64,000 bases of DNA, taken from positions 44,082-108,081 of the forward strand of contig QKCJ01000006.1 of NCBI GenBank assembly GCA_003245715.1, read 5' to 3'. The position numbers and the translations under genes are program-made. Under the pieces are notes generated by a model. It was not told where the DNA came from. It ran no database searches and saw only the letters and a list, made by a program, of their open reading frames with translations. Source of the DNA: a bacterium. GTDB taxonomy: Bacteria > Planctomycetota > SZUA-567. This document shows, one piece after another, positions 42,655-51,563 of the stretch (position 1 is its first letter; each line of letters begins with the position of its first letter).

Positions 42655-44328
42655 TCAGCAAACTTTGCTCTGGGCAAAAGTGCCAAGAGCCAGATATTTT
42701 TTATAGCGCGCGGAATAGATTTTATACATGTGCATATCCGGGTAGAATGTCTGTTCAATACCAGTTCCCATTATTTCCTGCGCTTTGGCAACTGATGGAT
42801 AGGCGCCGGCCATAACTGCGGCAAAGATGGCAGAGCCAAGTGCGCAGCACTGATCTGAACCGGCCACAGAAATAGGCTTGCCAAGTACGTCCGCACAGAC
42901 CTGCATGACAAACGGGGCTTTTCTGGCAATTCCGCCAACAGCAACAATCTCTTTGATTTCAACCTTGTTTTCTTCAAGATGTTCCATTATGCGGCGGTTG
43001 CCGAACGCGGTGGCTTCGACAATGGCACGGTAGATTCCTGGAGCGTCCATGCCCATCGAAATTCCGGCGATAGCCATTTTTAGGCTCTGGTCGGCGCCCG
43101 GGGTGCGCCTGCCGTTTATCCAGTCAAGGGCTACCGGGATATCACTGTCAATGGAAATTTTCTCAGCCGCGTCATTGAGCTTCTGCAGCGTCGCGTCATT
43201 AATCTTGCTGACAAGCTTGTCTTTAACCTCCTGACTTAATTCAGGATCATCGGCAAGCACCGCCTCAAGTGGCCAGTTCAGAAGTTTCCTGTACCACGCA
43301 TATAAATCACCAAAGGCAGACTGTCCAGCTTCAAGCCCGGCATAACCCGGAAGTATCGAACCATCAACCTGCCCGCAGATTCCTTCTATAACATTGTCGC
43401 CGAGTTTGTCATTTTCAATAACCGCCATATCGCAGGTAGAGGTACCGATGACTTTGACAATTGTTCCGGGGCCGATTTTAGCGCCGACAGCCCCCATGTG
43501 CGCGTCAATAGCACCCACGCCTACCGGAATACCTGCAGGCAGGTTAAGGCGTTCTGCCCATTCTTTGCTTAATGCGCCCGCACTGATATCTGAGGTGAAT
43601 GTTTGTGAATATAAATTTTTGCGCAAGCCAGAAAGCAGCGGGTCAATGCCACCCCAGAATTCTTCAGGAGGCAGGCCGCCCCAGCTTGCATGCCACATCG
43701 CCTTATGCCCTGCCGAACAGCGGCTGCGTTTTAGTTTCAGCGGATTTGTATTTCCCGTCAGCAGCGCCGGCATCCAGTCGCTATGCTCAACCCAGGAAAA
43801 AGTCGCGTCCCTGATTTTTTCATCAATGCGCAGCACATGCAGGATTTTCGCCCAGAACCACTCTGAGGAATATGCGCCGCCAGAGTATTTGGTAAAATCC
43901 TCTCCACCCCAGGTTCTGGCATAATGGTTAATCTCCTCAGCCTCCCGTATGGCGGTGTGATCCTTCCAGAGGATGAACATGGCATTGGGGTTTTCACTGA
44001 ATTCACCGGTAAGGGCAAGAGGAGTGCCGGCGCTATTGACGGCTACCGGAGTTGAGCCGGTGGTGTTGATGCTGATACCGATAATTTGCTCCCGGCAGCT
44101 TTGCGGAGCGTTTTTCAGACATTCCGCAATAATCGTTTCCAGCGTGTCAATATAGTCCTGCGGGTGCTGCCGGAATTGATTCTTCGCCGCATCACAGTAC
44201 AGCCCCTTCTTCCAACGTTGGTAATTGCAGACCGCGCTTGAGTATTCTCTGCCGTCAGCCACCGCCACCAGCAGTGCTCTGGCAGAATCACTGCCGTAAT
44301 CAATCCCCAGAACATAGCCAGAATCCAT
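42655..44328 (-). CDS. araB: Ribulokinase (FGGY family)
   Basis: This is a 557-residue kinase that phosphorylates L-ribulose, or a related ketose. AraB signatures are YVLGIDYGSDSARALLV at the N-terminus, AIDAHMGAVGAKIGPG, the signature block ALDWINGRRTPGADQSLKMA, EATAFGNRRIMEHLEENKV, and VGGIARKAPFVMQVCADVLG with ASDQCCALGSAIFAAV (written here V-A-G-S-D-Q-C-C). This matches E. coli AraB closely in its C-terminal half. The ATG at 44328 follows AGGAGATAAT. It is the first gene of the operon, under a promoter with palindromic operators and next to a divergent LacI gene. No araA or araD is in the window, so the pathway may differ from the classical one. Confidence 0.9.
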   Translation of the reverse strand: MDSGYVLGIDYGSDSARALLVAVADGREYSSAVCNYQRWKKGLYCDAAKNQFRQHPQDYIDTLETIIAECLKNAPQSCREQIIGISINTTGSTPVAVNSAGTPLALTGEFSENPNAMFILWKDHTAIREAEEINHYARTWGGEDFTKYSGGAYSSEWFWAKILHVLRIDEKIRDATFSWVEHSDWMPALLTGNTNPLKLKRSRCSAGHKAMWHASWGGLPPEEFWGGIDPLLSGLRKNLYSQTFTSDISAGALSKEWAERLNLPAGIPVGVGAIDAHMGAVGAKIGPGTIVKVIGTSTCDMAVIENDKLGDNVIEGICGQVDGSILPGYAGLEAGQSAFGDLYAWYRKLLNWPLEAVLADDPELSQEVKDKLVSKINDATLQKLNDAAEKISIDSDIPVALDWINGRRTPGADQSLKMAIAGISMGMDAPGIYRAIVEATAFGNRRIMEHLEENKVEIKEIVAVGGIARKAPFVMQVCADVLGKPISVAGSDQCCALGSAIFAAVMAGAYPSVAKAQEIMGTGIEQTFYPDMHMYKIYSARYKKYLALGTFAQSKVC

Positions 44329-44405
44329 ATTATCTCCTGTCAGTAAACAATTTGCGATGTTTATTGTTTGATTCAGCTTCAAAAAAAATGCGCTGCCCGA
44401 TTAAT

Positions 44406-44453
44406 TGTGTTAACGTACACACAGATATTACTTCACAAAGTAATCTTTGTCAA
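44406..44453 (-). promoter_or_regulatory. araB-operon promoter with two palindromic operator candidates
   Basis: On the reverse strand, a perfect TTGACA (44453-44448), a 17-base spacer and TAATAT (44430-44425). An 18-base perfect palindrome, ATTACTTCACAAAGTAAT (44427-44444, 7-base arms, 4-base centre), fills the spacer between -35 and -10. TGTGT-TAACGT-ACACA (44406-44421) overlaps the expected start point. Both are well placed for repression by the divergent LacI-family protein. Confidence 0.75.
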
Positions 44454-44477
44454 TAAATATAAATAATATTTGTTAAG

Positions 44478-44501
44478 CCCTTGATAATTTAACCTCAAGG
44501 G
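44478..44501. promoter_or_regulatory. Inverted repeat in front of the lacI-type gene
   Basis: CCCTTGA (44478-44484) and TCAAGGG (44495-44501) are perfect complements around ten bases, 18 bases before the regulator's ATG. Could be an autoregulatory operator or a leader hairpin. Confidence 0.45.
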
Positions 44502-44519
44502 TGATAAACTAAGGGCATT

Positions 44520-45563
44520 ATGGCTGGAATAAAAGATATCGCAAAGCTTGCTGGGGTCTCCATCGGAACGGTGGATCGTGTTCTGCATAACCGTGGGCGT
44601 TGTGCCGATGAGACGCGTGAACGTGTTCTTGCGGCCATGAAAACGTTAAAATACACGCCAAACCTCACCGCGCGCAATCTCAAGCGTAACGAGTCCTGTA
44701 AAATTGCCTTGCTGCAGCCAAAGGATAATCAGGACAATGGCTTCTGGGAGGTTGCCAGCAATGGTGCGCAGAGGGCATTTCGCGAGTTTTCCCCTTTTAA
44801 TGTTGAGATTGTCTCTTGCCCGTTTGACCGTTACAGCGAGGCGGATTTCAGGCGCGCCGGGCGTGAGGCGCTGGAGTGCCGGGGGATTCTGCTGGCACCG
44901 GTTCTGCCTGCTGCGGCCAGAAAATTCTGTGAACTTGCCGGTGATAAACCGCTTGTTACTTATGACTCGTTTCTGGATTCTGCCAATGTAATCCAGTCCT
45001 TTTTTCAGCAGGGGGAGATTGCCGGGCAGACTGCTGCGGATTTTGTCTCACTTGCCTGCAAGGCTGATACGAAGACTGCGGTGCTTGCTTACGAAAGTGA
45101 AAATCCGAACATTAATTTACGGGTTGAGGGTTTTTGTCGTAAGATCATGCAGGCTGGTTTTGCCAGACCCGATTGTTTCTGTGTTTCTGAGGATATCGGC
45201 TTCAGTGAGCTGGAGGTGCGCCTCAAGAAGGAAAATATTTCTCTTGATGAGTACGGGGCGATCTTTGTCGCCAAGACCGGTACTTATAAATATGCGCGGC
45301 TTCTCAATGCTGACAGGCACAAGGTTTTTATCGTTGGCTTTGACCTTATTCATGAGAATATCGAACAGCTTAAAAACGGGGGCATTGATCTTCTGATTAG
45401 CCAGAACGTGCCTTCTCAGGTTTTCAGCGGGATAAAAACACTGGTAAATAAAATACTCTATAACCTTGCTCCGCAACGCAAAATCATCCATATGCCTTGT
45501 GATATACTTACCAGGACCAATATTGATACCTATCTTGAATTCTCTGAAAATATATTGCCGTAA
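44520..45563 (+). CDS. LacI-family transcriptional regulator
   Basis: This is a 347-residue protein. Residues 1-50 are the LacI helix-turn-helix and hinge helix: IKDIAKLAGVSIGTVDRVLH, then YTPNLTARNLKRN. Residues ~60-340 are a periplasmic-binding-like sugar sensor (CKIALLQPKDNQDNGFW, RGILLAPVLPAAARKF, KVFIVGFDLIHENIEQLKNG). The 'TVDRVLHNRG' form of the HTH is common in regulators of inositol/ribose-type sugars. It is divergent from araB and very likely controls the araB-sialidase-like-DapA-like operon. AAGGG lies before the ATG. No genes follow in an operon. Confidence 0.9.
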   Translation: MAGIKDIAKLAGVSIGTVDRVLHNRGRCADETRERVLAAMKTLKYTPNLTARNLKRNESCKIALLQPKDNQDNGFWEVASNGAQRAFREFSPFNVEIVSCPFDRYSEADFRRAGREALECRGILLAPVLPAAARKFCELAGDKPLVTYDSFLDSANVIQSFFQQGEIAGQTAADFVSLACKADTKTAVLAYESENPNINLRVEGFCRKIMQAGFARPDCFCVSEDIGFSELEVRLKKENISLDEYGAIFVAKTGTYKYARLLNADRHKVFIVGFDLIHENIEQLKNGGIDLLISQNVPSQVFSGIKTLVNKILYNLAPQRKIIHMPCDILTRTNIDTYLEFSENILP

Positions 45564-45744
45564 GAAGTCTTCTGAGCAATTTCCGGCGGCAACTTTCTCA
45601 GGCCGTAAATTCCGTTTTTCTGAAAAGTATAAACTTTCATAAAATTAGCTGTTCCTGCTAACATCAAAACTCTCTATACATTATAATCGAACAAAGTTAA
45701 TTTGTTGCATATGCCCATACTGGGAGATGCGAATAAATAATTAT

Positions 45745-45773
45745 TTGACTAATAAATAAAAACGGGGTATTCT
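45745..45773 (+). promoter_or_regulatory. Sigma-70-type promoter for the FGE/GH fusion operon
   Basis: TTGACT (45745-45750), a 17-base spacer and TATTCT (45768-45773), 46 bases before the ATG. Confidence 0.6.
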
Positions 45774-45819
45774 GTATTGATGCAGTGGTTTATGTTTTTG
45801 CTCTTTTAAGGATATTTCT

Positions 45820-48800
45820 ATGCGTAAAAGTCTCATGTTTGCAGCGCTATTTTTTCTGAATGTATTTGTAAATGTTGGGGCGGCAGAACCGTCACGGCCG
45901 ATAATTAATTTCCGTGATGTTGGAGAAATTTCAAATCCGGCAGACGATAAATTCAATAAGCACGGCAGGGGAAGTGTGGGGTATCTTTACCGTATAGCGG
46001 AGAAGCCTGTAAGTAATAGCGAGTACGCGGCTTTTCTGAATGCGGTGGATCGTACCGGCGGGAAAGGTCTTTATGTCAGGGAAATGGCTATAACGCGCGC
46101 GGGTGAGGTGGGCAGCTACAGGTATGAGGCGGTAGCCGGTAAGGAGGAGTTGCCTGTTATCAGCGTCACTTATGCCAATGCCGCGGAGTTCTGTAACTGG
46201 CTTAGCGGGGGCAAGGTTTATGAAATTATTGATGAGCAGTCTACTGACCGTAACCCGGCTAATGCAACGGGAAGTGAGGTCTTTTTCATCCCGACCCATG
46301 ATGAGCTTTACAAGGGAAAATATTATCAGGGTGATGGCAAGTATGGGTATGCGAGTTCGCCTGTTGCAGAAATGGTTTCAACCAGATATCGGGTTTGGCA
46401 TCGGGTGGCATTTGGCAATGCCCGCACGCCGGAAGAGTTTATTTACTGCAATAATTATACTAACAATGTAACCGGCAAGTCTGAGGATAATATCAGAAAT
46501 AAGGCCGTTGGTTTCAGGGTTGCGTCGCTGCCGCGTATTCATGTAGTCAAGAAACTTGAAAGCAGACATAATGTGTTTGCGGATTTGGTTAATGGCGTTA
46601 ACGTTAACATAAGATCTTTTGCTGATAAGACAGCAGTCCTGTCCTGGAAGATAGTTGATTATTGGGGTAAGGTGTTTGATAACGGCAATAATAAACTGGC
46701 GTTACAGAAAGGCTTGAATAATGTGAAGCTGGGTGAGAGGAAATATCCTCGGGGGTATTTCCGCATCACTGGAACGCTCAGCGATGGGGGGGCGGTTATT
46801 GATGAGTTTGATGTGCCGTTTGCAGTTATGCCGCAGATTGCGGTTAAACCGGCAAAGGATTCTCCGTTCGGGATAAGCATGCATATGGACAGGATGTATA
46901 ATCTTTGGGGCAGGGTTGCGCCTGAGGAGTATGAGGATCTTATCCTGAATGCCGGGATGGCCTGGGTGCGCACGGATTATCCGTGGAAGAGTATCACTGG
47001 TCCTCTGGTTGATAAGGGTGTGAATATTCTTTCATTCTTTCCGTTCCATTACAGTTACTACCGCTATGATTCTCCTTATGAGAATGAGAAAAAAGAGTCC
47101 AGATGGAGCAAGCTTAATATTGCTCCGGAACTGTACAGCTATGCGGATAAGGTTGAGAAGCTGATTCTGGAGAATCCGCATGTGACGTACTGGGAGGTCG
47201 GTAATGAGCCGCATGCGTGGAGGGTTTCGCCGGGTGATTATGCCCAGCAGGTTAAGACGGCTTATAAAGTTGCCAAGGCAATCAGGCCCGAAACCTTTGT
47301 GATTCTTGGTGACAGCAATCATCTGCATAAATCATTGATAAAAATTTATCATGCGGATAAATATGCGGACGCGGTGGCAATACACACGTATGGATTTTTA
47401 AAACCGGAAGCTGATAATTATTTTGAAGGGGTCGTTTCCAGAGTGCGTGAGTTGAGGCGTTCGCTTGCGGAAAACGGTGATAGCAATAAGCCAGTCTGGA
47501 CAACTGAAATTGGCGGCTGTGGTTATTGGATACATATTTTCCCCGGTGAAACAGCCATTGAGCGTAACCGTTATCAGGCGCTTGACCTTCCGAAGAAATT
47601 AGCGGGAAGTATCGGCTTGGGTGTTTCCAAGGTCTTCTATTATGAGTTTGCCGAGACGGAGGTCGGTGGAACTGAAGGTGAGTTTGGTATCGTTACCAAG
47701 GATCTTCTGCCAAAGCCGGCTTATGTTTCGTACCGGGTTACGGCTGAGCAGCTTGATAAGAAAAAGTTTGCAGGCTGGCTTGACCTTGGTGATAAAAAAT
47801 TCAGTGGCCTTGAATTTTCCGGTGCTGCGGAGAAATGCTACCTGCTTTGGCGTGAGGATAAACCGGTTACTCTTGAACGAAGGACGCGTATTGTCCTGCC
47901 GATGGTTGAGACTAATGCTCCTGAAGAGCTTGCGGTAAAAGCAACTGGCGGGGTTGTGCTTACGGATGTAATGGGAAACAGCCGGAAGCTTGAGGTTGTT
48001 GACGGGGTGGTAAAAATTCCTCTTACGGAGTATCCGGTGTTTGTTAAGGGTGATCTTCAATTAAAGCATAAGGATGTGCTTAAGTTGAAAGAGATCGAGC
48101 CAAACACAATTAATGACAGAAACAAGATAGTTCTGCAGATTATTCCGCCGATAGATCAGGTGCAGGGTTATAATGATCTTCATAACATGCAGTTGCAGAC
48201 AAGGATGAAGCTTGCAAGGGAAAAGGATCAGACTTTTACTGTGCGCTTGTTCAATCTCGGTACTGAGGAGGTCAGCGGAAAAGTTTACCTTCTGCCTCCG
48301 CAGAGTAATAGCGATTTAGGTTGGACGGTCAAAAATGTATATGATAAGGTGACAATAAAACCTGAAAGTACCAGGACGGTCAGTTTTACCGTTAATATCC
48401 CCAAGCGACCATATATCGGTGAATCGCCCTATATACTTAAGGCTGTATTTGAGAGTGGCGACAACATTTATTATGCAGATATTCTGGTTCAGCAGATGAT
48501 TAACCGGGATGTTATTAAAAAAGGCAGTGTTGCAGATACGTTGGGTTTTTATAGCGATGGTAAATTTGTCGAAAATTTTGAGCTGGTCCATAAAAATTCG
48601 AGAGGTGTCAAGGGCTTATTTGGCAAGTCGGCTGATAAAGATATTTTTGAGGTTCAGTGGGATAATCCGGGAAACAAGTTTTTCGAGGTTGCGGTAAAGA
48701 GTAATCCGGTTATAACCGGAATTATCGAAGCGCCAAAAACGGTTGTGCTTGGTTTTAATTCTGATAAGCTTGCAAATGTGCAGAAAGTAAGTATCAGGTT

Positions 48801-49032
48801 GATTGATAGGGATGGTGAAATTTTCCAGTATACTGGCTCGGGCAAATACAATAATGGTAAAATGAGTAATGTAAGTTTTGTTCTTGCTCCTAAAAAACAC
48901 GCCGGAAACTGGGGCGGGAATAAGAATGGGATTTTCGACGAGCCGGTAAGGCTGAAATCTTTTGTGATTGATTATTATTCAAATAAAGGGACGGTTAAAA
49001 TGGTTCCACCGTTTCTGGTTCTAGATAAGTAG
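45820..49032 (+). CDS. Secreted FGE/SUMF1-domain - clan GH-A glycosidase fusion
   Basis: This is a 1070-residue protein with a signal peptide ending near residue 22 ([15 protein letters not shown]). Residues ~40-240 match the formylglycine-generating-enzyme (SUMF1-like) fold: [36 protein letters not shown], and the terminal [11 protein letters not shown]. Residues ~350-640 are a TIM barrel of clan GH-A, nearest GH39: [27 protein letters not shown] with the acid/base Glu463, and [12 protein letters not shown] with the nucleophile Glu563. The C-terminal ~400 residues are beta-sandwich-like ([20 protein letters not shown]). The SUMF1-like part may bind sugar or act structurally and need not be catalytic. 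AAGGAT precedes the ATG. It heads an operon with a pseudopilin, a small secreted protein and a GntR regulator. Confidence 0.8.
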   Translation: MRKSLMFAALFFLNVFVNVGAAEPSRPIINFRDVGEISNPADDKFNKHGRGSVGYLYRIAEKPVSNSEYAAFLNAVDRTGGKGLYVREMAITRAGEVGSYRYEAVAGKEELPVISVTYANAAEFCNWLSGGKVYEIIDEQSTDRNPANATGSEVFFIPTHDELYKGKYYQGDGKYGYASSPVAEMVSTRYRVWHRVAFGNARTPEEFIYCNNYTNNVTGKSEDNIRNKAVGFRVASLPRIHVVKKLESRHNVFADLVNGVNVNIRSFADKTAVLSWKIVDYWGKVFDNGNNKLALQKGLNNVKLGERKYPRGYFRITGTLSDGGAVIDEFDVPFAVMPQIAVKPAKDSPFGISMHMDRMYNLWGRVAPEEYEDLILNAGMAWVRTDYPWKSITGPLVDKGVNILSFFPFHYSYYRYDSPYENEKKESRWSKLNIAPELYSYADKVEKLILENPHVTYWEVGNEPHAWRVSPGDYAQQVKTAYKVAKAIRPETFVILGDSNHLHKSLIKIYHADKYADAVAIHTYGFLKPEADNYFEGVVSRVRELRRSLAENGDSNKPVWTTEIGGCGYWIHIFPGETAIERNRYQALDLPKKLAGSIGLGVSKVFYYEFAETEVGGTEGEFGIVTKDLLPKPAYVSYRVTAEQLDKKKFAGWLDLGDKKFSGLEFSGAAEKCYLLWREDKPVTLERRTRIVLPMVETNAPEELAVKATGGVVLTDVMGNSRKLEVVDGVVKIPLTEYPVFVKGDLQLKHKDVLKLKEIEPNTINDRNKIVLQIIPPIDQVQGYNDLHNMQLQTRMKLAREKDQTFTVRLFNLGTEEVSGKVYLLPPQSNSDLGWTVKNVYDKVTIKPESTRTVSFTVNIPKRPYIGESPYILKAVFESGDNIYYADILVQQMINRDVIKKGSVADTLGFYSDGKFVENFELVHKNSRGVKGLFGKSADKDIFEVQWDNPGNKFFEVAVKSNPVITGIIEAPKTVVLGFNSDKLANVQKVSIRLIDRDGEIFQYTGSGKYNNGKMSNVSFVLAPKKHAGNWGGNKNGIFDEPVRLKSFVIDYYSNKGTVKMVPPFLVLDK

Positions 49033-49057
49033 AAACCATAGAATGGCAAGGTGCGAA

Positions 49058-49741
49058 ATGAACAGAAAAAAATTCACTTTGATAGAGATGCTGGTGGTTA
49101 TCAGTATTATAGCAATACTTGCGTCAATGCTGATGCCTTCACTAATGGACTCGATTGATTCGGCAAGGAGCATTTCATGCGCAAACCAGCTCAAGCAGAT
49201 CGGGCTGATGGTCAATAATTATCTGGATAAAACGGATGGAAAAATACCTGGTCAGGGTTCTTCATATGGTCATGATTTCAGATGGGCATATGCGTTTGGC
49301 AAGGCAGGTGATCTTGAAAATCCAAATTTGGATAATATCTGGGCGTGTCCGAATTATGGCGGTAGCAGTGACTATGATAAATCGAAACCTTACGGCTTAA
49401 CCATCCGGCGGTACTGGGATGCTGAGACAGCTGACGCCGCAGGCAGCGCCAGACCATTGGAGAATTTGTTTAGTATCGCTGTTGATGCCGGGCCGCGTAT
49501 GTGGTCAACTAAATATATGAAAAAACAGTCAAGCCAATTTCTGATTGCTGATGGTGATGCCTGGGTACAGGGCAATCAGTCTGGTATGATAACCGCGACT
49601 TCATTGTCCGGTACCAGTAATTTCCAGTTTCGCCATTCTAAGGGGACGCAGGCAAACTTGTTGTTTTTCGATTACCATGTGGAGAATATGGCAAACATGG
49701 AAATCATTGACTCGGTTAATACATTTTGGTACGCACCATAG
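49058..49741 (+). CDS. Type II secretion / type IV-like pseudopilin
   Basis: This is a 227-residue protein. [20 protein letters not shown] is a class III (prepilin) signal: a short basic leader, then Phe1, Glu5 and a hydrophobic helix. The residue before Phe is Lys, not the usual Gly. The rest ([38 protein letters not shown]) resembles the pseudopilin-like proteins abundant in Lentisphaerota and Planctomycetota (DUF1559-related 'H-X9-DG'-type ends, here [18 protein letters not shown]). The ATG at 49058 is preferred to 49043 because AAGGTG lies upstream. It is 25 bases after the GH-A fusion gene and is probably co-transcribed with it. Confidence 0.85.
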   Translation: MNRKKFTLIEMLVVISIIAILASMLMPSLMDSIDSARSISCANQLKQIGLMVNNYLDKTDGKIPGQGSSYGHDFRWAYAFGKAGDLENPNLDNIWACPNYGGSSDYDKSKPYGLTIRRYWDAETADAAGSARPLENLFSIAVDAGPRMWSTKYMKKQSSQFLIADGDAWVQGNQSGMITATSLSGTSNFQFRHSKGTQANLLFFDYHVENMANMEIIDSVNTFWYAP

Positions 49742-49775
49742 TTTATTGCTTTTTATTTATGTCAGGAGGTGTTTT

Positions 49776-50384
49776 ATGACTCTGCTATCGTTTAAAAACT
49801 GGTTCTTTTTATTGATTCTTGCCGGTGGTATTTGTTTTTCCTATGAGCATGAAAATAACTTTGAAAAGTATAAAGACACAAAGGAGCTTATGGCTGCTTA
49901 TAGTGGTTCGAATTTTATCGCCCTTGCTGAAAATGGTGGAAAGGGTGGCGGTAAAGCCCTTTTCATAAAAAATAACGGGCAGTTTCTGAATATGGCCTTC
50001 TCCGCGTTTGAATCAGGTAAGCAATATACTATCAAGTTTGACGTGAAGCTTGAAAGTGGCAAAAGTTTTTTGCGGGCTGTGTTTGGCGGTGACAATATTT
50101 CATGGAATAAATTCAGTGGTGGTGCTGATATTGTTTCTGATAAGTACTCTGGCAAGTCAGAGGGCAAGGTTAAAGTTTCAGGAGCGGATTGGCATACGGT
50201 TGAGTTTAAGATCAATCTCAAGGCAGAAGGGAAAAGCACGTACAGTGTTATTTGTGATGGCGAAAACCTCTACGAAAACAGAAGGTTTAAGGGAGATATC
50301 ACTCACTTCAGGATAATATATCTCGGTAAGCCTGCTGACGGAATCAATTACATTGATAATCTGGAAATTTCAGAAGTTAAATAG
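49776..50384 (+). CDS. Small secreted beta-sandwich protein (hypothetical)
   Basis: This is a 202-residue protein with a hydrophobic N-terminal signal (FKNWFFLLILAGGICFSYEH). The mature part is beta-rich: GGGKALFIKNNGQFLNMAFS, KQYTIKFDVKLESGKSFLR, WHTVEFKINLKAEGKSTYSV and a terminal GINYIDNLEIS. This is the layout of CBM4/9- or concanavalin-like carbohydrate-binding domains (the 'D-N-L-x-I' end is typical), but no family is certain. AGGAGG lies six bases before the ATG at 49776. It sits between the pseudopilin and the GntR regulator in one operon, so it probably binds the same glycan that the GH-A protein attacks. Confidence 0.7.
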   Translation: MTLLSFKNWFFLLILAGGICFSYEHENNFEKYKDTKELMAAYSGSNFIALAENGGKGGGKALFIKNNGQFLNMAFSAFESGKQYTIKFDVKLESGKSFLRAVFGGDNISWNKFSGGADIVSDKYSGKSEGKVKVSGADWHTVEFKINLKAEGKSTYSVICDGENLYENRRFKGDITHFRIIYLGKPADGINYIDNLEISEVK

Positions 50385-50395
50385 GGTGTGTTGAG

Positions 50396-51502
50396 ATGAA
50401 GTATCTGAAAATAAAAAAATGGTTGATTGAGCTTGCCCAAAAACCGGAAGCCAGAGACAAGCTTCCGAGTGTGCGGCAGATTTGCCGGGAGTTTAATGTT
50501 TCTCAGGCCCCTGTCTCAAGAGCCATTCAGGAGCTTAAATTTGAAGGCATTATTACCAGCAAGGACAGGTCGGGGCTGATTGCCGTCTCGCCTGGAAACT
50601 TGATTGAGCCGAAAGTAAATAAGAAGAATAACTCGACAATTGTTTTTGCGTTTATTAATTTTTTCACTGAAAGAATCTGGCAGCAGGAGCATATCCTGAC
50701 GCAGCTTTCGCTGACTAATAATTATTCGCTGAGTTGTTATCGTTCTGATAAGGGAGATAATTTTCGGGGTTTGCCGGGGTTTATCAGAAATCTGCAAGAA
50801 AATATCGAGGTTCATGCCGTTATACTTAATCCGGCAAGCGAGGTGCTTGAGGCATCACTGTTGGAGGAACTCGGTGGATTTGGAGTTTCGGTTGTGCTTA
50901 ATGACTGCATACATGATTATAGACTTGGCGCGCCATTTTTTATTACAAGGGCAGATCCAATTGATCTTGGGCGTAGTGCAATTGAATATCTGGTTAGGAT
51001 GGGACACAAAAAGATCGGCGTAGTTCGGTGTGAACCCAATAGCGATCTTATCTCGCAATCAAATAAAGCAATGCGCAATATTATTAAGGAGGCTGGTTTT
51101 AAGAAAAAAGATTTGTATCTTATTTCGGATACCATCCATCATTGGGATAGCCCTTATGTTTTTGCTCAGGATTTGACTGAACGTTCTTTGGCTTTGATAA
51201 AAAGTGAAAATATCACTGCGCTTGTTTATCATTCATCAGGCGGTGCATTTGCCGCTCTTCAAACCTTGCATGAAAATGGTTTGCGGGTCCCGGATGATAT
51301 AAGTGTGCTTGGCTTTGGTGAATACTCTTTTGCGGAATATACCATACCCGCGCTAACGGTATGTACTTGTGATTACCATAAGATGATTGAAGACGCATTT
51401 AATCTGGCTGTTGAAAACATAAGTACCGCTAAACGACGTTGGAGTTATAAACATAAAATAATCGAGCGTGGCAGCGTGAGTGATATTAATGCTCTTACGT
51501 GA
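50396..51502 (+). CDS. GntR-type regulator with LacI-like sugar sensor
   Basis: This is a 368-residue protein. Residues ~1-65 are a GntR winged helix (KLPSVRQICREFNVSQAPVS, RAIQELKFEGIITSKDRSG). Residues ~80-360 are a periplasmic-binding-like sensor of the LacI/RbsR type (HAVILNPASEVLEASLLEEL, YLVRMGHKKIGVVR, LRVPDDISVLGFGEYSFAEY), the AraR/GntR architecture. It lies 11 bases after the small secreted protein, at the end of the FGE/GH operon, and so probably autoregulates it. The ATG follows GGGTG. The region between it and the following reverse gene (61 bases) has no clear terminator. Confidence 0.85.
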   Translation: MKYLKIKKWLIELAQKPEARDKLPSVRQICREFNVSQAPVSRAIQELKFEGIITSKDRSGLIAVSPGNLIEPKVNKKNNSTIVFAFINFFTERIWQQEHILTQLSLTNNYSLSCYRSDKGDNFRGLPGFIRNLQENIEVHAVILNPASEVLEASLLEELGGFGVSVVLNDCIHDYRLGAPFFITRADPIDLGRSAIEYLVRMGHKKIGVVRCEPNSDLISQSNKAMRNIIKEAGFKKKDLYLISDTIHHWDSPYVFAQDLTERSLALIKSENITALVYHSSGGAFAALQTLHENGLRVPDDISVLGFGEYSFAEYTIPALTVCTCDYHKMIEDAFNLAVENISTAKRRWSYKHKIIERGSVSDINALT

Positions 51503-51563
51503 CCAGTTTGGCCGACTGTATTGTAATATTTAGAGGTTGTGGATTGGTTCGCCTGATATCCCT

